A stretch of 29,853 nt of DNA from Kiritimatiellia bacterium (GTDB lineage: Bacteria; Verrucomicrobiota; Kiritimatiellia; RFP12; UBA1067), in assembly GCA_024405255.1 (NCBI GenBank), contig JAKSOY010000023.1:1-29853 (forward strand), in the 5' to 3' direction. Below, in pieces: positions 1 through 7,841 of this stretch. Both the position numbers and the translations under genes were made by a program. The notes beneath the pieces were generated by a model. The model searched no databases. It worked only from the letters and a program-made list of their open reading frames with translations, and had not been told where the DNA came from. Each line of letters opens with the position of its first letter. The first letter of the stretch is position 1.

Positions 1-5
1 AATGC

Positions 6-49
6 AGGTTAGTCGAGCGCGGGGCGTCAGCCACACACTCGACTAACCT
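6..49. repeat. Long inverted repeat (hairpin) at window start
   Basis: Two perfect 12-bp arms (6-17, AGGTTAGTCGAG, and 38-49, its reverse complement) enclose a 20-bp loop. A run of eight T lies at 62-69, 12 bp after the right arm. This looks like a transcription terminator for a gene upstream of the window, insulating the T3SS operon, although the T-run is further away than in a textbook intrinsic terminator. It could also act as a processing or mRNA-stability element. Confidence 0.6.
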
Positions 50-73
50 ATTACCCGCCCGTTTTTTTTGTTC

Positions 74-102
74 TTTACAGCCGTGTTTCTTTTTGATAGA
101 AT
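74..102 (+). promoter_or_regulatory. Sigma-70-type promoter for the T3SS operon
   Basis: A -35 box TTTACA (74-79) and a -10 box TAGAAT (97-102) are separated by 17 bp. Each differs from consensus at one position. They lie 31 bp before the start codon of the sigma factor gene, with a purine-rich ribosome site (AGGAAAG, about 120-126) in between. This is the only convincing promoter I see before 19,990, so it probably drives the whole cluster, at least basally. Confidence 0.6.
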
Positions 103-132
103 AGCTCTGTTTCTTTTTCAGGAAAGTTTCTC

Positions 133-645
133 ATGAACGACAGAAATGCAGAAAGAGTCGCGGCTCTCTATCGGGAGATTGCTCCACGTCTAGTGAACCA
201 TCTGGTCGCTGTCGGTCAGGATTATTCTGCTGCGTGTGATGTCGTACAGGAGACTTTCCTGCGAATTTGGAAGATGCAAGACCAGTTGCGAGATGACGAT
301 GCGCAGGTTTCGGGGCTGGCGTTCACCATTGCGAAAAATCTTGTGCGTGAGCACTTCCGAAAGGATTCAAGGGTAACGTTTCTGCCGGAGCTGTCGGATG
401 GCGAGGGCGGCACCGTGTCGCCTGCTGTGGAACAGGGGGAGGGACTGGCGGTTTTGCGTCGTCGGTTGCAAGAGGCGTTTGCCACTCTGCCGCCCCTACT
501 GCGGGAAGCGTACTCGATGTATCAGATCATGGGGCTTTCCATTGCGGAGATTGCGCGGCGTACGAATGTGTCTGAAAGCAATGTGAAGGTGCGGATCTTC
601 CGGGCGAAAGAGAAGCTGCGGCCGCTTCTGGCGGATCTTCTGTAA
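133..645 (+). CDS. RNA polymerase sigma factor, sigma-70 family, ECF type
   Basis: This 170-residue protein has the two-domain layout of ECF sigma factors. Region 2 spans about residues 8-77, with the core-binding motif DVVQETFLRIWK and an AKNLVREHFRK helix. Region 4 spans about 110-165, with TLPPLLREAYSMYQIMGLSI followed by an AEIARRTNVSESNVKVRIFRAKEKL helix-turn-helix. It would direct RNA polymerase to a specific promoter set. It is the first gene of the T3SS unit, 32 bp before a chaperone gene, so a role in switching on the secretion genes is a reasonable inference. No anti-sigma factor gene follows it. The start has a good ribosome site (AGGAAAG) about 7 bp upstream. Confidence 0.88.
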   Translation: MNDRNAERVAALYREIAPRLVNHLVAVGQDYSAACDVVQETFLRIWKMQDQLRDDDAQVSGLAFTIAKNLVREHFRKDSRVTFLPELSDGEGGTVSPAVEQGEGLAVLRRRLQEAFATLPPLLREAYSMYQIMGLSIAEIARRTNVSESNVKVRIFRAKEKLRPLLADLL

Positions 646-677
646 GTGCGTGTGAGTGAAATGGGATTAACGAAGAA

Positions 678-1085
678 ATGAGTGCACTTGACAGATTGAC
701 AGAGGCGATTTCCTATCCAGCCGATGAATGTCGGCCTGGGGCGTCGCAGGCTGTCTTCCAGGTGGACGGACTAGGCGTGACCGTGACGGAGGGGGTTGGT
801 CGTCTCCGTATGTCGCATCTGTTGGGGCCGACTTCGGAAACGGATTTCGAGACGCTGGCGGGTTTCGGGGCAGGGCGGCTGCTCAAGGAGGAGGCCGTTC
901 TTGCGTGGGATCCTCGGGAGAAGCAGCTTCTGTTGTGGCAGGAGGTCTCGACGGGGGTCTCGGACGAGGTGCTGGTGCAGTCTTTCGAGTTGTTTCTAGC
1001 TTCCTGCGACTGGTGGGGGGCTCGGATGAAAGAGTTGGTGAAGACAGGCGGCAAGCCGCCTGCGGAAATGGTGATTCTTCCTTAA
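678..1085 (+). CDS. CesT/SycE-like type III secretion chaperone (putative)
   Basis: This is a small acidic cytoplasmic protein of 135 residues with the alternating strand/helix pattern of class I T3SS chaperones: an early helix, strands around residues 25-50 (AVFQVDGLGVTVTEG) and 78-92, and a final long helix (about 97-122, VLVQSFELFLASCDWWGARMK). Such chaperones dimerise and keep an exported protein ready for secretion. It sits between the sigma factor gene and the secretin gene; its partner is not visible here. The assignment rests on size, fold-like pattern and context rather than on a diagnostic motif, so a different small T3SS accessory protein is possible. Confidence 0.55.
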   Translation: MSALDRLTEAISYPADECRPGASQAVFQVDGLGVTVTEGVGRLRMSHLLGPTSETDFETLAGFGAGRLLKEEAVLAWDPREKQLLLWQEVSTGVSDEVLVQSFELFLASCDWWGARMKELVKTGGKPPAEMVILP

Positions 1086-1109
1086 GGGGAAACGGCGGAG
1101 CGGAATGAA

Positions 1110-3086
1110 ATGATGAAAAAGCTCTTCATAATGTTGGCGGCAGGATTGTCGGGACTTGTGGCGTGTGCGGTTTCTTGGCGCACGCCGACCTATACGTTGA
1201 CGGCACGCCTGATGGATGTGCGCGAGGCATTGACGACTTTTGGCGTGGCGCAGGGGTTGCCGGTCATCCTGAGCGAAGGCGTCAGAGGATCGTTTTCGGG
1301 GACCTTCAAGGACATTCCGGCGCCGGACTTCCTCGACAAGGTGGCGACGTTGCATAATCTTGTGTGGTATTGTGATGGCGCGACGATCTTCATCTACAGT
1401 GCGGCGGAGACGACATCCGAGCTGTTCGACCTCACCAACACGACGCTCGAGGACGTTCGTCGGATGTTGCACGAACTGGGGCTGGACGATGCGCGTTACC
1501 CGATCAAGTCGACGAAGGATTCGAATGTCGTTCTCGTGAGCGGTCCGCCCCGCTATGTTCAGCTGGTGGGGCAGACCATAGCGCGGGCGGAGCAGTCGAA
1601 GTCGACGCGTGCGCGTACGGAAGTGGTGACGCGCGTGTTTCGTCTGCGAAATGCCTGGGCGGACAACATTTCGTTCAGCACGACGAGTTCCGAAACGTCG
1701 CTTTCGCTGAAAGGTGTGGCGACTTTGCTCGAAGAGATCGTCTCCAGCATGGATGGGATGCGTTTCTCGTCGACTTCGGTGACGAATGCCCCGGGGACGG
1801 ATGGCGGCCCGGCGGTACAGGCGAAGAAAGAGTCGGAAGATGGGTTCGTGCAGCAGCCGGTCATCCGCGCCGAGAACCGTTTGAACGCCGTCGTCATCCG
1901 CGATGTCGCGTCGCGCATGCCAATGTACGAAAGCCTCATCAAGGAGCTCGACGTGGCGCAACCGCTGGTGGAGATCGGCGTGACGGTGATCGAGCTGTCG
2001 AAAGACGATGCGCTCGACTGGGGACTCTCGGTGCGTGCGGGCGGCAGTAGCCGCCATCTGAACGGGGCTGCGGGCCAGAACGTGGACAGTCTGATGAACC
2101 CGAACGGACTTGAAGGCAAGGGCATTTCGGGTGCGCTCACGTTCTTGCGCCAGGATTGGGACCTCGAGGCGTCGCTGGCGGCGCTGCGGACGAAGGGGAA
2201 GGCCCGTAACATCACGCGGACTTCGCTGTTGACGGCGAACAACCTGGCGGCTGAAATGAGCGATAAGCAGACCTACCACGTGCGTGTGGTGGGAGAGCGT
2301 ACGGCGACGCTTCAGGATGTTTCCGCCGGCATGGATCTGCGCTTGAAGCCGCGCATCGTGGACTCGACGCGTGCCGACCAGAAGGACCAGATCTGGCTCT
2401 CGATCGACCTGACGGACGGCGGCATCGTGGACGAACAGGATGTTGATGCCATGCCGCTGACGCGCAGTTCGAAAGTCGTCACGCAGGCGGGTATCTACGA
2501 AGGGGAAAGTCTGCTGTTGGCCGGCAATTTGCGCGATGTGAAATCGAAGGCGGGTTGGGGCGTGCCCTGGTTGCGCGATCTGCCGTGGGTCGGCTGGCTG
2601 TTCGGCGGGCTGTCGGTGACGAAGGAAACGGTGCAGCGCATGTTCGTGATTACGCCGCGCAAGATTTCGATGGACCAGGACAACATCGCGCGCATTCAGG
2701 CGACGCGCCAGCGTGACATTTCCGATGCCGAAGCCTTCGAGAAGGACGCCGAGGACTCGGACAATGCGCGTGAGATCCGCGAACAGGAGAACAAGGCGCA
2801 GAGCGAACGCCGGCGCGAGGAGACGGAGGATCGGTTGCGTCGACGCAAAGCCGAGATTCAGCGCGATGTGGACCAGCGCCATCTCGACCGCGTGCGTGAA
2901 CGGCGCCGTTTGGACGAGGATTGCGCCGAGTGGAAAGCGGATCTCGAGGCGGCCAAAAAGCAGCTGAAGGAAGAAGACGAAGCGCGCGAGGCGGCGAAGA
3001 ATCCGCCGGTGAAGATGTCCGACAAGGTTTTGCCGGCACCCGAACCCGTGCCGGGGGAAAAGAAGGCTGTTCCGGAAAAGAAATGA
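1110..3086 (+). CDS. sctC: SctC, T3SS outer-membrane secretin
   Basis: This 658-residue protein forms the outer-membrane pore of the injectisome. It has an N-terminal signal sequence, an N0 domain (about 28-100, with TLTARLMDVREALTTFGVAQ), N1/N3-type ring domains (about 105-275), and the secretin core (about 280-525). The core ends with the family signature around VPWLRDLPWVGWLFGG and RMFVITPRKI. Two features are odd. The signal peptide ends in LVAC, which fits a lipobox with Cys19. About 125 extra residues after the core are almost entirely charged (Glu, Arg, Lys, Asp) and should form a long helix or coiled coil. Two tandem ATG codons (1110 and 1113) make the start uncertain by one residue. 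It overlaps the next gene by ATGA. Confidence 0.93.
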   Translation: MMKKLFIMLAAGLSGLVACAVSWRTPTYTLTARLMDVREALTTFGVAQGLPVILSEGVRGSFSGTFKDIPAPDFLDKVATLHNLVWYCDGATIFIYSAAETTSELFDLTNTTLEDVRRMLHELGLDDARYPIKSTKDSNVVLVSGPPRYVQLVGQTIARAEQSKSTRARTEVVTRVFRLRNAWADNISFSTTSSETSLSLKGVATLLEEIVSSMDGMRFSSTSVTNAPGTDGGPAVQAKKESEDGFVQQPVIRAENRLNAVVIRDVASRMPMYESLIKELDVAQPLVEIGVTVIELSKDDALDWGLSVRAGGSSRHLNGAAGQNVDSLMNPNGLEGKGISGALTFLRQDWDLEASLAALRTKGKARNITRTSLLTANNLAAEMSDKQTYHVRVVGERTATLQDVSAGMDLRLKPRIVDSTRADQKDQIWLSIDLTDGGIVDEQDVDAMPLTRSSKVVTQAGIYEGESLLLAGNLRDVKSKAGWGVPWLRDLPWVGWLFGGLSVTKETVQRMFVITPRKISMDQDNIARIQATRQRDISDAEAFEKDAEDSDNAREIREQENKAQSERRREETEDRLRRRKAEIQRDVDQRHLDRVRERRRLDEDCAEWKADLEAAKKQLKEEDEAREAAKNPPVKMSDKVLPAPEPVPGEKKAVPEKK

Positions 3087-3694
3087 CCGAAGTGACGTTC
3101 CAGAGCGGTTTTGCAGAAGTCGCGGCGGGCGAGTGGCTCGCAGGGCGGGCGCAGCCAACGGCGGCGTACGGGATCTTTCGTGTAAAAGGGCTCAGTGGCT
3201 TTCTCGTGCCGGATCGTGCGTTTGTACAGGTGGTGACGTCGCAAGAACGGTTGTTGTGCTCGGCGGCGGATGCACCGTTCCTGACGCGTCTTGATGCGCT
3301 GCCGGATCAAAAGCTCGCGCTTGTTTCCTCCAAGCTGCTCATTGCACCGCAGGCTGCGCGTTCGGGTGCCCGTCGGGTGAAGCTCGTGCCGTTCAGTCAG
3401 CGTCATGCGGTGGTGGTGACCGAGTTTACGATGGGCTGGGCTGTGGCGGCCACGCGGAGTCGTACGCATCGTGTCGTGTTGGCGGAAGGCGAGGTGCTGA
3501 CGGTTCGTCGGGAGAGTGCCGTCGCGTGGACGGGTCTTGATCCGGTGGGGTTCTGTCCGAAGCTGGGGCTGTGGGACATCCTGCTGCCGCGTGGCCCGCG
3601 TAACCTTTCATTGACCTTCCGTGGTCCGACCGTGGTCTGGATAGAAGGGTCCGCTGACGAGGTTCGTCGGCCGAAGTTTCGTCAAGCCGTGTAA
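3083..3694 (+). CDS. AIM24-like protein within the T3SS operon (putative)
   Basis: The 203-residue protein starts at the ATG overlapping the sctC stop (ATGA), so translation is probably coupled. An upstream in-frame start at 2921 would lie deep inside sctC and was not used. It has no signal peptide or membrane segment and is rich in predicted beta strands. Its C-terminal half resembles the AIM24/TIGR00266 beta-roll family: a glycine/hydrophobic strand, then LAEGEVLTVRRESAVAWTGL, and near the end LTFRGPTVVWIEG, comparable to that family's closing strands. AIM24-type proteins have no settled bacterial function. Placement between secretin and gatekeeper suggests a T3SS-associated role, which is inference. 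It could instead be a lineage-specific beta-rich protein. Confidence 0.45.
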   Translation: MTEVTFQSGFAEVAAGEWLAGRAQPTAAYGIFRVKGLSGFLVPDRAFVQVVTSQERLLCSAADAPFLTRLDALPDQKLALVSSKLLIAPQAARSGARRVKLVPFSQRHAVVVTEFTMGWAVAATRSRTHRVVLAEGEVLTVRRESAVAWTGLDPVGFCPKLGLWDILLPRGPRNLSLTFRGPTVVWIEGSADEVRRPKFRQAV

Positions 3695-3723
3695 CTTTTC
3701 AGATTTTCAGGCATAGACAGAGC

Positions 3724-4932
3724 ATGGTGAATTCAGCACAGATTATGCGCCAGACGATGCAAACGGGTCTTTACGATCCGTTGCAGGGTGGTGTCTATTC
3801 TGCGCAAAAGGCCGCTGCGGCGCCGGTTGAACGGAGCCAGGCGATGGGCTATGCGGTGGAGGTCATGTCCGATCCGATGCAGGAACTGGAAGATGCGATG
3901 GAGGAGCTGTCGTTCCAGTTCGAAGAGAAGGCGATGAAGAAGCTCGGGGACCGCAAGTTGGGCGAGCAGGCCACGCGGTCGTTGCGGATGATCGAGGCCA
4001 TCCAGAAGTGGCAGCAGGTGATGCCGGATATGCCCGGGCGGGAATTCCTGGAGAGGCTGCTGAACCAGTTGCGTGCGCAGGCAAAGGGCGGACAGGCGCC
4101 GACGGCGCAGAATCTGCTGAACCAGTTGAAGGAAGGGTCGGGCGATCCGTCCCATCTCTTTGCGATGCTCGAGGTGCTGGAGAGTGCGCTCGGGTCGAAC
4201 GAGACGGAACTGAAAGAGCTGCTGGCGCAGGCGAAGCAGGTGCTCCAGGAACAGGACGGGGCGAGTCTGCGCGCGGGTATCAACATTGCCGACGAGGTCA
4301 AGGCATGGGCTGAAAGCGCGGAGCAGATGCAGGAGCTGCGCGATCTCTATCGTGGCGAAGTGCTGGGCTTCAAGAATCCGCAGGCGTGCTTCCGTTCGCT
4401 TCTCTCCGCGCGTGGTGCCGAGAAGCTGTCGGAGTCGATCGACTTCTTGGTGAAGAGCTGCGGGGTGGATCTTCATAGTCCGTCGCCTTCGCAGAGTTCG
4501 GAGGCCCTGGCGCGCGTTTTAGGCGATTTACAGTGTGTGAACGTGCTCACGGCGGTTCTTGACAAATTCAACAATCTGGCGATGCACCTGACGCGCGCGT
4601 TCGGTTCGGCGTGTGCGCTCAATGCCGAGGCGCTGACGGGCAAACTGCTTGATTTGACCGAGATGCCGTTTGTGACGGCGAGTAACATCCGTTCGTTCGT
4701 GGGGTCTTGCGATCTGATGTCGCTGTTGGCGCAGGTCTATTTCTGCACAGATCTTGCAACGATCGTGCGGTCGCTTTCCTCGCGGCTCTTTGAGACGGAG
4801 GATCAGCGACTCAAGCTGGTGGATGCGGTGCAGGAGCATCTGGACGAACTCGTCGTGCAGCAGGCGGACGTGGATGAGGCCGAGGCGAAGAAGCATGCGC
4901 GCGAACAGGATGAAGAGGAGGGCTGGTCATGA
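3724..4932 (+). CDS. sctW: SctW, T3SS gatekeeper (YopN/CopN family, TyeA domain fused)
   Basis: The 402-residue protein matches the SctW/HrpJ gatekeeper family, which plugs the export apparatus until host contact and sets the order of translocator and effector secretion. The disordered N-terminus (about 1-45) is typical of the secretion/chaperone-binding region. It is followed by the family's conserved stretch MEELSFQFEEKAMKKLGDRKL (about 58-78), then three all-helical domains. The length and the final helical part (about 300-390, LTEMPFVTASNIRSFVG onward) indicate that the TyeA-like domain is fused rather than encoded separately. The next gene overlaps it by ATGA and is a chaperone candidate, as with CopN-Scc1 and YopN-SycN. 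Confidence 0.87.
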   Translation: MVNSAQIMRQTMQTGLYDPLQGGVYSAQKAAAAPVERSQAMGYAVEVMSDPMQELEDAMEELSFQFEEKAMKKLGDRKLGEQATRSLRMIEAIQKWQQVMPDMPGREFLERLLNQLRAQAKGGQAPTAQNLLNQLKEGSGDPSHLFAMLEVLESALGSNETELKELLAQAKQVLQEQDGASLRAGINIADEVKAWAESAEQMQELRDLYRGEVLGFKNPQACFRSLLSARGAEKLSESIDFLVKSCGVDLHSPSPSQSSEALARVLGDLQCVNVLTAVLDKFNNLAMHLTRAFGSACALNAEALTGKLLDLTEMPFVTASNIRSFVGSCDLMSLLAQVYFCTDLATIVRSLSSRLFETEDQRLKLVDAVQEHLDELVVQQADVDEAEAKKHAREQDEEEGWS

Positions 4933-5315
4933 GAGCGCCTGACTGGATGTGCGAGGCCGTAAAGGCTTTTGGACGGCAGTTGAACCTGTCCACCTTCACG
5001 CTGAACGATCAGGGTGTTGCGGGACTGTCCTTTGAGAACGGGGCCTCCTTGCGACTCGAGTATGTCGGGGAGGCGCTTGTGATGGTCGTGGGCTTGAAGG
5101 CGGAGCCGACGCCCGATGCGTTGGCGCGTCTTTACATGGATGTCAATCCCGAGGCGGCGCATGGCGAGTTTGTCGTGCGGGCTGCGCACTTGGCGCGTGT
5201 GGGCGAACTCGTGTATGTGACGAAGCTGGCGGAGCATGACGTCAACGTGAGCACGCTTCAGGCGGCGTTCACGGAACTGTGGGAGCGGATCGAACGGTTG
5301 AGGAGGGCCCTCTAA
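4929..5315 (+). CDS. CesT-like chaperone, probably for SctW
   Basis: This 128-residue protein has the class I T3SS chaperone layout: helix 1 (about 3-17, DWMCEAVKAFGRQL), three strands including LSFENGASLRLEYVG and ALVMVVGLKAE, a middle helix (DALARLYMDVN), two more strands, and a C-terminal helix (LQAAFTELWERIERLRRAL). Its start codon overlaps the sctW stop (ATGA), implying co-translation. SctW proteins in Chlamydia and Yersinia need dedicated chaperones encoded close by, so SctW is the likely client. Within the family, Scc1 or SycN/YscB would be the functional counterparts; which one cannot be decided from sequence reading alone. Confidence 0.7.
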   Translation: MRAPDWMCEAVKAFGRQLNLSTFTLNDQGVAGLSFENGASLRLEYVGEALVMVVGLKAEPTPDALARLYMDVNPEAAHGEFVVRAAHLARVGELVYVTKLAEHDVNVSTLQAAFTELWERIERLRRAL

Positions 5316-5698
5316 TGCAGGTCAATCGTACGACATACGGCGTCACGTTCAATACGGGCATTTCGACGGCCGAATACAACGAAGCGCCGGCGGGTCAGAC
5401 GAAGGGGCAGACGCAAGGGTCGATCCTGCCGGGGTCGACGACGGTGACGGAGGCCATGGACGCGTTGTTCCCCAAGGAACCCACGGTTTCCGCCCAGATT
5501 CTCAGTCAGCTGGCGGCGGCGGGCAGTTCCCTCAGTCTTCGTACGGCGCACGGGTTCCAGGCGGCCGCGCGCAAGGCCATCGGCAGTCTGCGCGCCTCGG
5601 GCGGAAAGGCGGCAGGACGTGCGGTGGTCGAATTGGAAACCTTGCTTGCCGACACCGACCTGCTCGATCAGTACAAGGCCTCTCTCTTGGAGACATAA
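5315..5698 (+). CDS. Small protein in the SctX position, between SctW chaperone and SctV
   Basis: I do not recognise this 127-residue protein from motifs. Its start at 5315 overlaps the previous stop (TAATG) and has a perfect AGGAGG (5301-5306) eight bases upstream; the longer frame from 5279 lacks this. The first 60 residues are polar and low in predicted structure, and the rest is helical (SQLAAAGSSLSLRTAHGFQ, then VVELETLLADTDLLDQYKASLL). In Yersinia the order yopN-tyeA-sycN-yscX-yscY-yscV puts the exported protein YscX, of about 120 residues with a helical C-terminus, at the equivalent spot. An SctX-like early substrate is therefore plausible but unproven. Confidence 0.6.
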   Translation: MQVNRTTYGVTFNTGISTAEYNEAPAGQTKGQTQGSILPGSTTVTEAMDALFPKEPTVSAQILSQLAAAGSSLSLRTAHGFQAAARKAIGSLRASGGKAAGRAVVELETLLADTDLLDQYKASLLET

Positions 5699-7807
5699 AT
5701 GTTCAGTAAACTTTCATCGATTACATCTGGTTTCGCGAAATTCGGCGACCTTGTGCTCGCCGTTTTGCTCGTCTGCATCATCGGTCTGTTGATCATCCCG
5801 TTGCCGTCGCCGATCGTGGACTTGCTCATTTCCACGAACATCATGATTTCGACGGTGTTGTTGATGTTGTCGCTCTATCTGCCTCGGGCGCTGGCATTCT
5901 CCACGTTCCCGTCGATGCTGCTGTTCACGACGCTGTTCCGACTGGCGTTGAACGTGACGACGACGCGCTGCATCCTGCTGCACGGCGCCCAGGATCCCAA
6001 TGCGGCCGGTACCATCATCAATACGTTCGGCAACTTCGTGGTCGGCGGCAACTTCGTCGTCGGCGCGGTCATCTTCTTGATCATCACGATTGTGCAGTTC
6101 ATCGTGATTGCCAAGGGCGCTGAACGTGTGTCGGAAGTCGGCGCCCGCTTCACCCTCGATGCCATGCCGGGCAAGCAGATGTCCATTGACGCCGATATGC
6201 GTGCCGGTGCAATCGACCTTGAGACGGCGCGCGCGCGGCGTGCGGAACTCGGCCAGGAATCGCAGTTGTACGGCGCGATGGACGGTGCGATGAAATTCGT
6301 CAAGGGCGATGCCGTAGCCGGTCTTATCATCACTTCGATCAATATCTTGGGCGGCATCCTCATCGGCATGTTGATGTTCAACAAGGAAGTCGGCTGGAGT
6401 GTGAAGCGTTTTGGCGTGTTGACGATTGGCGACGGACTCGTCTCGCAGATACCGGCGCTGCTGATCTCCATCACGGCCGGCGTGATTGTGACGCGCGTGG
6501 GTTCTGAAAAGGCGAAGCCGCTCGGTGTCGACATCATTTCGCAGGTGTTCGCCCAGCCGAAGGCGGTTTTGCTTGGCGCGGGAATGATTGCGCTCATTGG
6601 TCTCATTCCGGGCTTCCCGAAGTTCCAGCTGTGGGGGCTTGCGGTGGCGACGGTGCTGGTGGGCTATTCGCTCTATGCGAAGCAGAAGGCCGCAGCCGAG
6701 GCTGAGAAGCAGGCTGAAGATCCGCTGGCGGCAGCTGCGCCCAGTACGGAGCCGGGTGCCAAGCCGAAGAAGAAGAAGGACGGCGATGACTTCTCGATGG
6801 TGACGCCGCTCATGGTCGACATCGACGCCGAGATTCGTACGGCGCTGACATACGAGCAGTTGAACGAGAAGATCATGGATATCCGGCGGGCGCTCTACCA
6901 TGATTTGGGCGTACCGTTCCCCGGTATCAACCTCTCGCTCAATTCGAGCTTGCACGACGGTCGCTACCGCCTGTTGGTGAATGAAGTGCCGGTTTCGGAA
7001 GGCGCCTTGCGTGCGGGATACGTCTTCCCGCTGGAAAGCGCCGACAACCTTGAGGCGACCGGCATTTCGATCGAACGCGGGAAGTCCTTCATTTCCGGCT
7101 ACGAGACGAGCTGGGTGAAGGAGGAAGACAAGGCCAAGCTCGACGAAAGCGGCATCCGCTGGCTCGACCTGAACGGCGTACTTTCGTACCATCTTTCGGG
7201 TGTGCTGCGCCACTATGCCAACGAATTCCTCTCGATTCAGGAGACGCGTCTGCTGCTTGACCACATGGAAAAGGAAGCGCCGGAACTGGTGCGCGAAGTG
7301 CAGCGTGTGCTGCCGATTCAGAAGATCACGGACGTGTTGCAGCGTCTCGTGCAGGAAGGCATCTGCATCCGCGATCTCAAGCGGATTACGCAGTGCCTGA
7401 TCGAATGGGGACAGAAGGAAAAGGATACGGTTCTGCTCGTCGAATATGTGCGTAGTTCGTTGAGCCGCTACATCTCCTACAAGTTCTCGGGCGGACAGAA
7501 CATGATTGCGGCATATCTTCTCGATCCCGAGTTGGAAGAGAAGATCCGCAAGAGCGTGCGTCAGACCTCCGGCGGCAGCTATCTCTCGATGGATCCGCAG
7601 GCCGTGCGGGCCATCCTGGCGACGGTCAAGCGCACGTTCGGCGATCTGACGAAGATTCAGCAGAAGCCGGTGATCGTCGTTTCCGTCGACATCCGCCGCT
7701 ACTTCCGCAAGATGATCGAGAAAGACTACTATGAGCTGCCGGTTCTTTCGTTCCAAGAGCTGTCTCCTGAAATCAACATCCAGCCGCTGGGCCGGCTGAA
7801 AATCTAA
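5699..7807 (+). CDS. sctV: SctV, T3SS export gate (FHIPEP/FlhA family)
   Basis: This 702-residue inner-membrane protein forms the nonameric export gate that receives substrate-chaperone complexes. The N-terminal third carries about eight hydrophobic segments (from about residue 17), with the FHIPEP-type stretch FTTLFRLALNVTTTRCIL at about 80-97. A cytoplasmic loop contains GAIDLETARARRAELGQESQ and DGAMKFVKGDAVAG. After a Lys/Ala/Pro-rich linker (about 320-360) comes the C-terminal cytoplasmic domain, ending in INIQPLGRLKI. Its length is normal for the family. It begins directly after the previous stop codon with a GGAGA ribosome site. SctV and flagellar FlhA are homologous; the T3SS neighbours settle which this is. 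Confidence 0.95.
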   Translation: MFSKLSSITSGFAKFGDLVLAVLLVCIIGLLIIPLPSPIVDLLISTNIMISTVLLMLSLYLPRALAFSTFPSMLLFTTLFRLALNVTTTRCILLHGAQDPNAAGTIINTFGNFVVGGNFVVGAVIFLIITIVQFIVIAKGAERVSEVGARFTLDAMPGKQMSIDADMRAGAIDLETARARRAELGQESQLYGAMDGAMKFVKGDAVAGLIITSINILGGILIGMLMFNKEVGWSVKRFGVLTIGDGLVSQIPALLISITAGVIVTRVGSEKAKPLGVDIISQVFAQPKAVLLGAGMIALIGLIPGFPKFQLWGLAVATVLVGYSLYAKQKAAAEAEKQAEDPLAAAAPSTEPGAKPKKKKDGDDFSMVTPLMVDIDAEIRTALTYEQLNEKIMDIRRALYHDLGVPFPGINLSLNSSLHDGRYRLLVNEVPVSEGALRAGYVFPLESADNLEATGISIERGKSFISGYETSWVKEEDKAKLDESGIRWLDLNGVLSYHLSGVLRHYANEFLSIQETRLLLDHMEKEAPELVREVQRVLPIQKITDVLQRLVQEGICIRDLKRITQCLIEWGQKEKDTVLLVEYVRSSLSRYISYKFSGGQNMIAAYLLDPELEEKIRKSVRQTSGGSYLSMDPQAVRAILATVKRTFGDLTKIQQKPVIVVSVDIRRYFRKMIEKDYYELPVLSFQELSPEINIQPLGRLKI

Positions 7808-7841
7808 CTGATCGATAACCCAACGGGCAAAAGATGTAACA

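Noticed and set aside
996..3158. Long open frame on the minus strand opposite sctC
   Set aside because: The protein is Arg/His/Leu-rich without domains, the mirror of a GC-rich gene with strong codon bias; sctC has clear family motifs.
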